32,045 bases of DNA, taken from assembly GCA_944375745.1 (NCBI GenBank), contig CALWAV010000068.1, forward strand, positions 1-32,045. The letters are read 5' to 3'. The translations under genes were made by a program, and so were the position numbers. A model generated the notes under the pieces. That model was not told the origin of the DNA, made no database searches, and saw only the letters and a list, made by a program, of their open reading frames with translations. Numbering within the stretch: the first letter of the stretch is position 1; each line of letters opens with the position of its first letter. Below are positions 23,483 to 30,336 of this stretch, piece by piece. This stretch comes from an uncultured Merdimonas sp. (lineage in GTDB: Bacteria; Bacillota; Clostridia; Lachnospirales; Lachnospiraceae).

Positions 23483-24634
23483 CTATTCCCCGTCTGTTTC
23501 TATATTTTTCTCTTTCAGCCTCCGGTATACCCATTCGCGCAGCAGCGTGTACAGAACCGACACAATGGGAATAAAGATAAGCATTCCCACAAGCCCCATC
23601 AGATTTCCGCCTACCGTGACGGCTACCAGCACCCAGATAGACGGAAGCCCCACAGAATTGCCCACTACGTGGGGATAAATCAGATTGCCCTCCACCTGCT
23701 GCAGTACCAGAAACAGAATAATAAACGCCAGAGCTCTCATGGGATTCACTACCAGAATCAAAAAAGCGCCTACAGCGCAGCCGATAAAAGCCCCGAATAT
23801 GGGAATCAGCGCCGTAAAAGCTACAAGAACCCCCACAAGAAGCGCATAGGGGAATCTTAAAATGCTCATAACCACAAAAAACATGGTCCCCAGGATGACA
23901 GCTTCCAGACACTGGCCCGTCACAAAATTGGTAAAAGTCTGGTAGCTGAGAGAAAAAATATATAAAATCCTTTCCGCATGTTTTTTCGGAAATACGGCCT
24001 TCAGAAGCTTTCTGGCCTGTATCCGGAGTTTTTCCTTCTGAATCAGCACATAGCAGGAGAATACCACAGCAATCACAAAAGTATAGACCGCACTGATGAT
24101 TCCCCTGGCCACAAGCACCGTGGAAGCCAGAATGCTCTCCGCTCCGGTCTGCAGTACATTCAGCCCCCTCTGTACCATGGCCTCCCAGTTTACTTCCATA
24201 CTGTTAAACCAGGCTGATACCTGCTCATTATCCTGAAAGATTCCGTTCAGCCATTTCTGGGCTCTGGGAACGGCCGCCTCCACCTGGGCCGCCAGACTGG
24301 TGACGGTGGAGCTCAGTTCCGGAACCACCACAAAAATCACAAGCACAATTACTGCAATCACAAGAACGACCGTAAGCAGCAGACTTAAAGGCCGGGCCAG
24401 CTTCTCTTTCCACTTTTCCTCTCTCTTTTCTCCGAACAGCGTTCTCTCCAGAAAAGACATGGGAACGTTCAGGAAAAAGGCTATGGCGCTTCCCAGCACA
24501 AACGGGAAGAAAATCGTCCATACCACATCCAGCGTTCCCAATACCACATCCAGGCGCTGAACACCCACCAGAAGGAAAACGGTAAAAGTAATCAAAAGCA
24601 TCAGCTTTTTCATATTTTCCCGGTCCAGATTCAT
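23483..24634 (-). CDS. AI-2E family transporter (PerM-like)
   Basis: This 383-residue membrane protein has the AI-2E/PerM transporter pattern: two N-terminal helices, a large loop, a cluster of helices, and the conserved segment near FPYALLVGVLVAFTALIPIFGAF and LQQVEGNLIYPHVVGNSVGL. The family includes putative exporters of AI-2 and Na+/H+ antiporters, so the substrate is open. The ATG follows AAAGGAG. It is the first gene of a likely operon with DUF1653, trkA and trkH. Association with K+ uptake makes an ion-linked role plausible; that is inference. Confidence 0.9.
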   Translation of the reverse strand: MNLDRENMKKLMLLITFTVFLLVGVQRLDVVLGTLDVVWTIFFPFVLGSAIAFFLNVPMSFLERTLFGEKREEKWKEKLARPLSLLLTVVLVIAVIVLVIFVVVPELSSTVTSLAAQVEAAVPRAQKWLNGIFQDNEQVSAWFNSMEVNWEAMVQRGLNVLQTGAESILASTVLVARGIISAVYTFVIAVVFSCYVLIQKEKLRIQARKLLKAVFPKKHAERILYIFSLSYQTFTNFVTGQCLEAVILGTMFFVVMSILRFPYALLVGVLVAFTALIPIFGAFIGCAVGAFLILVVNPMRALAFIILFLVLQQVEGNLIYPHVVGNSVGLPSIWVLVAVTVGGNLMGLVGMLIFIPIVSVLYTLLREWVYRRLKEKNIETDGE

Positions 24635-24670
24635 GTGCTCACTCCTTTATGCCGTAAACTCTCTCTAGTG

Positions 24671-24699
24671 AGCATAATCCACCTGCCGGAAAGTGTCAA
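24671..24699 (-). promoter_or_regulatory. Promoter of the AI-2E/DUF1653/trkAH operon
   Basis: A perfect TTGACA (24699-24694) is followed after 17 bases by TATGCT (24676-24671, four of six) on the minus strand. The leader is about 35 bases. Confidence 0.7.
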
Positions 24700-24745
24700 G
24701 TGCCTGGGAAAAAATATTTCTGCCGCACCTCTCCCTGACGGGATC

Positions 24746-24790
24746 AAAAGAATCCGGAGTCCTCTCCGTATAAGAGCGGTCCTCCGGATT
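24746..24790 (-). terminator. Terminator of the Lrp/AsnC gene
   Basis: AATCCGGAG (24751-24759) pairs with CTCCGGATT (24782-24790), with an inner CTCT/AGAG pairing. On the minus strand a CTTTT tract follows. It separates the regulator from the downstream transporter promoter. Confidence 0.78.
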
Positions 24791-24820
24791 TCCGACATAT
24801 TTCCTATACCGTTTTGTATT

Positions 24821-25276
24821 TTACACCACTTTTTCCGGCAGCACGGAAACATCATTTTTTATGGTGGCAAGAACATACAGGGTCTTTGTCCAGGATACCC
24901 CGGGCATCTCCTTGATATCCTGGTGAATCAGCTCCAGACTGTGGGAAGAATCCGTCACAATCTTCAGAAGATAGTCCACATCTCCTGCGATATAATAGCA
25001 TTCCGCAATATTCGGATGGGAAGAAGCCGCCCTGGCAAAGGTCTCTCCGAATTTCGGATGCTCCAGACGCACAGATACAAAGACCGTCAGATCGTTCCCC
25101 AGCTGCTTTTCGTCCAGAACCACTGTGTACTGCTGAATCATCCCTCTGGCCTCCAGCTTCCGTATCCGCTCGATTACAGCCGATACAGACAGATTTATGG
25201 TCTGGCTGATCATCGAGGCCGTCTGCCTCGAATTCTCCTTCAGACATTTCAGAATACTCAGATCAATACTGTCCAT
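24821..25276 (-). CDS. Lrp/AsnC-family transcription regulator
   Basis: The 151-residue protein has an N-terminal helix-turn-helix (SILKCLKENSRQTASMISQTINLSVSAV) and a C-terminal RAM ligand-binding domain with GDVDYLLKIVT. Members respond to amino acids and form octamers. A GGGAGG site supports the ATG. It is monocistronic by its terminator. The regulated gene is not evident; the nearby AI-2E operon and the sulfur locus are candidates only by position. Confidence 0.92.
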   Translation of the reverse strand: MDSIDLSILKCLKENSRQTASMISQTINLSVSAVIERIRKLEARGMIQQYTVVLDEKQLGNDLTVFVSVRLEHPKFGETFARAASSHPNIAECYYIAGDVDYLLKIVTDSSHSLELIHQDIKEMPGVSWTKTLYVLATIKNDVSVLPEKVV

Positions 25277-25368
25277 ACCTTGATACCTCCCTGTAAAATA
25301 TCCTTTCGCTATTCTGTCACATTACTTTTTGCTTTCCTGGTATCTCCACATTTTTCCCCGGAAATGCG

Positions 25369-25399
25369 AAAAGGCAGCCTGCTTTCGCAAACTGCCTTT
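25369..25399 (-). terminator. Probable terminator of the sulfite-reductase-like gene
   Basis: AAAGGCAG (25370-25377) and CTGCCTTT (25392-25399) form an eight-base-pair stem. On the minus strand the stem ends in a short T run (25372-25369). The loop contains TGC-GAAA-GCA, a GNRA-type tetraloop. A competing pairing of GCGAAA with TTTCGC is also possible. Confidence 0.55.
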
Positions 25400-25513
25400 G
25401 TCTACTATGGAAAGTATCATACCAGATAAAATATTTTTTGTCCAGAAGAAATTTGCACAAATTTTTTTATCAGGCTCCGGCTGTACAGGAAGTTTTTCCG
25501 GTTCTTTCCCAGA

Positions 25514-26467
25514 TCAGCAGGTAGCTCCTCCTGTCAGATGCAGCTGTGCGTCCAGAATCTCCTGTTTTCTGGCCAGAATATCATCGGAAAGCAGCTGAGC
25601 CTCCACGTTCTCAAACCCAAGACGCTCAATGGTCGTGGAAAAACGCTCTCCTGTATGGCCCTGCTCACGGTACAGCAGAATTGCCTTCTCAATCACGGAC
25701 AAAGCCTCCTCCTTGTCTGTGAACACCTTGGAAAGGGCTCTTCCCTGCGCCACGTTCTTGCCCCAGCGTCCGCCGATGTAAATCTTATAGCCGTAGGTGC
25801 CGTCCTCAATGCAGTCGAAGGGGCAGCTTCCCACACAGCGTCCGCAGTTATTGCAGATATCAGGATCAATCTCCATAACGCCGTCCACCATTTTTGCCGC
25901 GTGAACCGGACATGTCTTCTCTACGGCGCACTTCTTGCAGCCATTGCAGTCATCAGGATCATAGCTGGGAATCCGCTGTCCGATGATGCCCAGATCGTTC
26001 AGATCCGGTTTTACACAGTTGTTGGGACATCCCCCTACCGCAATTTTGAATTTATGGGGAAGCAGCACCTGGCGGTATCTCTCATAAAATCTGTGGTGAA
26101 TCTCCTCGGACAGCCCGAAGGAATCCAAAAGTCCATACTGGCAGGTAGTTCCCTTGCAGGATACCACCGGACGCACCTTGGAGCCCGTTCCTCCGGTTAC
26201 CAGTCCGGCCTTTCCGATAAATTCACAGAACTCGTCAATCTTCTCATAGGGAACTCCCGGAACCTCTACTGTCAGACGTGTGGTGTAGGTCACTGTGCCG
26301 TTTCCAAATTTCTCCGCCGCTTCCGCGATCACTCTCTGCTGCTCAGCCGTAACCTTTCCGTTTACCGTGATAATACGGGCAGAAAAATTGTCAGTTCCTT
26401 TGTTGCTCAAAAATCCGCGGGCCTTTACCTTTTTTTCATCTGCCGCGCTGATGGTCAGTGTTGCCAT
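25514..26467 (-). CDS. Sulfite/nitrite-reductase-like siroheme and ferredoxin protein
   Basis: The 317-residue protein combines a ferredoxin-like and sulfite-reductase core with two 4Fe-4S ferredoxin motifs. Siroheme/cluster ligands are suggested by Cys104-X4-Cys109 (CKGTTC) and Cys147-X3-Cys151 (CPNNC). The inserted ferredoxin clusters use Cys174, 177, 180, 186 and Cys205, 208, 211, 215. This single-subunit small form resembles AsrC or DsrA-like proteins of anaerobes. It could reduce sulfite or a related oxyanion, with electrons from ferredoxin. The first pair has four residues between cysteines, where classical reductases have five. It lies 93 bases after the CoA-disulfide-reductase fusion gene, likely in one operon. 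Substrate is not established. Confidence 0.8.
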   Translation of the reverse strand: MATLTISAADEKKVKARGFLSNKGTDNFSARIITVNGKVTAEQQRVIAEAAEKFGNGTVTYTTRLTVEVPGVPYEKIDEFCEFIGKAGLVTGGTGSKVRPVVSCKGTTCQYGLLDSFGLSEEIHHRFYERYRQVLLPHKFKIAVGGCPNNCVKPDLNDLGIIGQRIPSYDPDDCNGCKKCAVEKTCPVHAAKMVDGVMEIDPDICNNCGRCVGSCPFDCIEDGTYGYKIYIGGRWGKNVAQGRALSKVFTDKEEALSVIEKAILLYREQGHTGERFSTTIERLGFENVEAQLLSDDILARKQEILDAQLHLTGGATC

Positions 26468-26503
26468 ACTTCATAGTCCTCCTTGTTTTTATCCTCTATC
26501 ACA

Positions 26504-26536
26504 GAAGCGGCGCGCTGTCTTTTGCCGCGCCGCTTC
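26504..26536 (-). repeat. Intergenic hairpin between the two sulfur-locus genes
   Basis: GAAGCGGCGCG (26504-26514) pairs perfectly with CGCGCCGCTTC (26526-26536) around an 11-base loop. No U run follows on the minus strand, so it is more likely a stability or processing element that changes relative expression of the two genes. Confidence 0.7.
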
Positions 26537-26560
26537 CTGACGCCTTGTAACAGCTTCCCT

Positions 26561-28189
26561 CTAGTCCTCTTCTCCGATTTCATTGAAGGTCGTGCCGCCT
26601 TCCAGTACACGGGTATTGGTATAGCCATAGAATTTCAGGCGGTTCTGGGTCATATAAGCGCGTTTTCCTTTTGCGCATACAATCAAAAGCTTTTCGTCTT
26701 TTCCGAAGCCTTCTGCCTCTCCGTCTATCTTGGTCAGATCCAGATAGGGCGCTCCCTTGATGGAGGGCTGGGGAGAAGCGTCTACCAGGCGGTATCCTTC
26801 CGCCGCTCCCGCCTCATACTCTGCCGGCGTAAAGCTTTCCAGTTCTCCGCTCATCTTGTTCAGCAGCACGTTCAGAGCGTGGGCAAAGGGGTGAATCGCT
26901 GTAGAGAAAGGCGGAGCGTACGCGAAATCCAGGTTCTCCAGCTGATCTACGGTAGCATTCAGGGAAATGGCTGTGACGGCAATGTCTGTCACCTTGTCCA
27001 CCGCTCCGCTTCCCAGAACCTGCAGGCCCAGGAATTTCCGCGTGGTTTTGTCCGCAATCATCTTGATAATAAAGTTTCCCGCTCCCGGATAGTAATGAGC
27101 CTTATCATCCACTACAGAAAGAGCTGTGATCACATCATAGCCTGCCTCTTTTGCCGCTGTCTCGGTAAGGCCGGTGCGTCCTGCGTTGATGCCGCCAGGA
27201 AGCTTTGCCACTCCGGTACCCAGCACGCCTGCGTACTCTTTGTTCTTTCCGCAGATATCAGCAGCCAGAACACGTCCCGCGATATTGGCTGTGGAACCCA
27301 TGGGAGACCAGGCCGGTTTTCCTGTCTCACGGTTTGTCACCATAGCGCAGTCACCTACCGCGTAGATATCTTCCACATTTGTGCGCATGTATTTGTCTGT
27401 CAGGATAGTTCCCTTGAACATTTCAATTCCTGTTCCCTCCAGGAATGCAGTGTTCGGGCGGATACCGATGGCGATGACTACCGCGTCTGCTTTCACTGCC
27501 CGCTTGCTGGTCTGTACCTTCTCGACTTTTCCGTCACCGAGAATTCCCTCCAGGGCCACGCCTGTCATGGGGTTTACACCGGCTTCCGCCATCTTGTTTT
27601 CCACATACTCGCTCATCTCCGGATCCAGGAAATTGGGGAGTACATGAGGCGCGAAATCAATCACGTTCACACGAACGCCCTTGTCCGCCAGGTTCTCAGC
27701 CACCTCAAGGCCGATAAAACCGCCGCCGGCCACCACTGCCCGCTTGATTCCGCCGGCTTCCACTGCCGCCCGGAGAGCGATGGCGTCATCCGGTGTTCTC
27801 ATGAAAAACACATTTTCCAGGTCAAGGCCTTCGATCTGGGGCCGGAAGGGAGATGCTCCGGAAGCAATGACCAGCTTGTCATAGGAATAGGTCTTCGTCT
27901 CTCCGTTATGTACAGCCGTCACTGTCTTGGCCGCCGGATCCACAGCTGTCACTTCCGTCTCAGTCTGCACCTTGGCGCCTGTCAGCTTCGAGAATGACTC
28001 CGGCGTGTTCACAATCAGCTGATCCCTTGTGGGAATCAGCCCGCTCACATAATAGGGAAGCCCGCAGCCTGCGTAGGAAATATCCTTTCCCTTTGTCAGA
28101 ATCGTAACCTCACAGCTGCGGTCTTCCCGCTTCAGTTTTGCCGCAACCTTGGTTCCTGCCGCAACTCCCCCGATAATCAATACTTTCAT
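26561..28189 (-). CDS. CoA-disulfide-reductase-like flavoprotein with C-terminal rhodanese domain
   Basis: The 542-residue protein is a pyridine nucleotide-disulfide oxidoreductase: FAD fold MKVLIIGGVAAGTKVA, a single redox cysteine Cys42 in SYAGCGLPYY typical of the CoA-disulfide reductase/NADH oxidase group, a second nucleotide fold near AVVAGGGFIGLE, and the FAD motif NVEDIYAVGDCA. The last roughly 90 residues form a rhodanese-like domain with a cysteine (Cys505) in CAKGKRAY. CoADR-rhodanese fusions in other bacteria handle persulfide or polysulfide, with CoA as cofactor. The active-site loop here differs from the CRxGxR form. The neighbouring sulfite-reductase-like gene supports a sulfur redox role. 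Confidence 0.87.
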   Translation of the reverse strand: MKVLIIGGVAAGTKVAAKLKREDRSCEVTILTKGKDISYAGCGLPYYVSGLIPTRDQLIVNTPESFSKLTGAKVQTETEVTAVDPAAKTVTAVHNGETKTYSYDKLVIASGASPFRPQIEGLDLENVFFMRTPDDAIALRAAVEAGGIKRAVVAGGGFIGLEVAENLADKGVRVNVIDFAPHVLPNFLDPEMSEYVENKMAEAGVNPMTGVALEGILGDGKVEKVQTSKRAVKADAVVIAIGIRPNTAFLEGTGIEMFKGTILTDKYMRTNVEDIYAVGDCAMVTNRETGKPAWSPMGSTANIAGRVLAADICGKNKEYAGVLGTGVAKLPGGINAGRTGLTETAAKEAGYDVITALSVVDDKAHYYPGAGNFIIKMIADKTTRKFLGLQVLGSGAVDKVTDIAVTAISLNATVDQLENLDFAYAPPFSTAIHPFAHALNVLLNKMSGELESFTPAEYEAGAAEGYRLVDASPQPSIKGAPYLDLTKIDGEAEGFGKDEKLLIVCAKGKRAYMTQNRLKFYGYTNTRVLEGGTTFNEIGEED

Positions 28190-28292
28190 CGGTAAAATTC
28201 TCCTTTCTTTTTCTGTACCCTTATCTCTCCATGTACGGTGTATCGTTATTTCATTAACAATTCCCTGCCCACTTCCGTGGCACTTTTGTTTT

Positions 28293-28301
28293 ATTATAGC
28301 A
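28293..28301 (-). promoter_or_regulatory. Extended -10 promoter of the sulfur operon
   Basis: On the minus strand TGC (28301-28299) directly precedes a perfect TATAAT (28298-28293). No good -35 is present at 28316-28321, which falls inside the inverted repeat bound presumably by the LysR protein, a layout typical of activator-dependent promoters. Confidence 0.65.
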
Positions 28302-28302
28302 C

Positions 28303-28331
28303 TTGTATATCAATAATAAAAATGATATTAT
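28303..28331 (+). promoter_or_regulatory. Candidate promoter of the lysR gene
   Basis: TTGTAT (28303-28308) and TATTAT (28326-28331, five of six) are 17 bases apart on the plus strand. They overlap the inverted repeat, so the regulator may repress its own gene. Confidence 0.5.
28307..28328. promoter_or_regulatory. Probable LysR-type operator
   Basis: ATATCA (28307-28312) and TGATAT (28323-28328) form a perfect inverted repeat with a 10-base AT-rich centre, fitting the T-N11-A class of LysR sites. It sits between the divergent lysR and flavoprotein genes and overlaps the -35 zones of both. Confidence 0.6.
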
Positions 28332-28400
28332 TTTATAAAAAACATAGAAAATACCTATTGATTTATTTTGCTTCACACCGGAAAGGGAAAGAAAAATACC

Positions 28401-29312
28401 ATGACTATCCGCCATCTGAAAATTTTCATTGCTGTGGCTGAGACTGGGAAAATGAGCCTGGCAGCCCAAAAGCTTTATCTGACACAGCCCACCGTAAGCC
28501 AGGCCATCCGCGAACTGGAGCAGCATTATGAGACCCGGCTTTTCGACCGTCTTTCCAAACGGCTTTATATCACAGAATCCGGAATTCATCTTCTGAAGCT
28601 GGCAAAGGCCGCAGTCCATGCCTTCGATGACTTGGAGCAGCAGATGCAGAGCGAGACAAAAGTTGAGCATTTCCGGCTTGGCGCCACCGTCACCATCGGT
28701 ACCTGCATGCTCCCTTCTCTGCTGGAAGATTTCCAGAGACTGCTGCCTCACACTGACACCTTTTCCTATATCGGCAATACACAGACCGTGGAAGAAAAAC
28801 TGCTGCGCTCCGAGCTGGATGCCGGCATTGTGGAAGGAGCCGTCAAAAGTCCTGATCTGATCAGCCTTCCTCTGGTAGAAGATTTTCTGGTTCTGGCCTG
28901 CGGCGCCGGCCATCCTTTCGCCGCCCGGAATACTTTTTCCCCTTCTGATCTGAAGGGCCTGCATTTTGTCATGCGCGAAAAAGGGAGCGGCACCAGAGCC
29001 CTGTTTGAAGAATATCTCGAGAGAAACCACATCTCTATCCACTGTCTGATAGAGGCTCCTTTTCCGGAAGCCATGAAACACGCCGTCATTGCCAACCACT
29101 GTCTTGCTGTCATTTCCGTACGCCTCATTGAGGATGAGATCAGAAAAGGCACGATTCATATGCTTCAGGATCCTGAAAACATATGGAACCGTACCTTTAA
29201 ACTGGTCTATCATAAGGACAAATTTATCTCGGAGTCTATCATGACTCTGAAAAAACTGCTGGAACAGTATCCAAAGCCGGAAATTCCCTTTCCGGCAGAC
29301 AGGATAAACTGA
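28401..29312 (+). CDS. LysR-family transcription regulator
   Basis: The protein of about 303 residues has an N-terminal winged helix (MTIRHLKIFIAVAETGKMSLAAQKLYLTQPTVSQAIRELE) and a C-terminal periplasmic-binding-like sensor domain. A TTG upstream at 28368 is in frame, but the family-typical start is ATG 28401, preceded by AAAGGGAAAG. It is divergent from the CoADR-like gene, with a shared inverted repeat between them, so it probably activates that operon and represses itself. The inducer is unknown; a sulfur compound or sulfur-starvation signal is plausible. Confidence 0.93.
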   Translation: MTIRHLKIFIAVAETGKMSLAAQKLYLTQPTVSQAIRELEQHYETRLFDRLSKRLYITESGIHLLKLAKAAVHAFDDLEQQMQSETKVEHFRLGATVTIGTCMLPSLLEDFQRLLPHTDTFSYIGNTQTVEEKLLRSELDAGIVEGAVKSPDLISLPLVEDFLVLACGAGHPFAARNTFSPSDLKGLHFVMREKGSGTRALFEEYLERNHISIHCLIEAPFPEAMKHAVIANHCLAVISVRLIEDEIRKGTIHMLQDPENIWNRTFKLVYHKDKFISESIMTLKKLLEQYPKPEIPFPADRIN

Positions 29313-29350
29313 CGAGAGCCCCAAAGTCCCGGGCTGCTTCTGGACCGGAT

Positions 29351-29376
29351 GTCTGTCAGAAACCGTCTGTCAGAAA
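29351..29376. repeat. Tandem 14-base duplication across a stop codon
   Basis: GTCTGTCAGAAA occurs at 29351-29362 and again at 29365-29376, a 14-base period. The second copy includes the TGA stop (29372-29370) of the COG0523 fusion gene. It is probably a slippage product and may be variable between strains. Confidence 0.7.
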
Positions 29377-30320
29377 TATACCAGCTCTTCTTCCGGGGCC
29401 TGGGCCGATTTTAGGGCTTTCGTATAAAGCACCGGCCCTTCTTCTCCGGAATACTCTTCCCGTTTCTGTACAGATACCTTGGCCGTCACCGTCAGCCACT
29501 GTCCGTTTTTCAGCTTATCCACATTCTGGCTCCGGCAGAGGAAGCCAAGGAACATGGTATCATCTGCGCAGCAGGTCATGGCCCGGCGGCCAGGCACAAA
29601 ATAGCCGGGCGTAATGCCTCTCGGCTTCATGACACGCCCCTTGAACCGGATCGTCTTTCCATCATAATGCTCCGGATGGTCCATGGCATCCACATACCAG
29701 ATGCCGTAATCAATATCGCCAATATCAATGATCTCAGCATTCAAATCGAAGGGAAGCTCTTCCTCATACTCAAACAGCTCTCCGCCTTCCTTCTCAAATT
29801 CCACCTGGGCCCGGGGATTCACCGCCCGGATATTCCGCTTATAGGAAGCTGCCTTTGTACCCTCCACACAGCGGTTGAAAATTACCAGATCAGAATCCTG
29901 CGCCATATCCATAAACATGGATTTCATGTTCTGCATATACAGGTCAAAGGTGCCTGCGTCCACCAGCGTAATGCCCTGGGCCGGGAACCAGCCTCTGGGG
30001 AACTTCATTTCCCGGAAAAGCTGCATGCCCCACATGCCGTTGTACTCGATCATTACCTGAGTCGGCTTATATTTCTTTCTGCACTCCTCAAGGAACTCCG
30101 GCGTAAACTCTTCTTTTCCTTCTACCTGCACCAGCTCTGTGTCATAGGATTCCAGCACATGCAGATCATATTCCTCTTCTCCCTCTTCACAGGCGATCAG
30201 AAGCGTCTTTCCGCCGTCTGAAAAATAGGGATCCGACAGGGTCTCCTGGATGAAGGTGGTCTTTCCGCTCTCCAGGAAACCATTTACAAGATAAACAGGT
30301 ACTTTATTTGCCAGACTCAT
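29370..30320 (-). CDS. COG0523-like GTPase domain fused to a YcgQ/DUF1980-like C-terminal domain
   Basis: The 316-residue protein begins with a G3E/COG0523-like P-loop domain (GFLESGKTT, residues 14-22). It lacks the CxCC metal motif of its neighbour, and its guanine-recognition position reads FNRCVE in place of NKxD. The C-terminal half (about 205-316) resembles the YcgQ/DUF1980 domain: DHPEHYDGKTIRFKGRV, then GRRAMTCCADD with adjacent Cys250-Cys251. That domain is normally found with the YcgR permease in a metal-related system. The gene starts 16 bases after the CobW-like gene, so both are probably one transcript under the CIRCE-bearing promoter. The role is presumably metal handling; substrate and nucleotide are unknown. 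Confidence 0.8.
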   Translation of the reverse strand: MSLANKVPVYLVNGFLESGKTTFIQETLSDPYFSDGGKTLLIACEEGEEEYDLHVLESYDTELVQVEGKEEFTPEFLEECRKKYKPTQVMIEYNGMWGMQLFREMKFPRGWFPAQGITLVDAGTFDLYMQNMKSMFMDMAQDSDLVIFNRCVEGTKAASYKRNIRAVNPRAQVEFEKEGGELFEYEEELPFDLNAEIIDIGDIDYGIWYVDAMDHPEHYDGKTIRFKGRVMKPRGITPGYFVPGRRAMTCCADDTMFLGFLCRSQNVDKLKNGQWLTVTAKVSVQKREEYSGEEGPVLYTKALKSAQAPEEELVYF

Positions 30321-30336
30321 GCTATCCTATCCTCTC

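Noticed and set aside
26483-27997. Long plus-strand frame (about 500 codons) opposite the CoADR-like flavoprotein
   Set aside because: Long antisense frames arise from codon bias; its Cys/His/Ser-rich translation shows no domain, while the minus strand encodes a complete flavoprotein.
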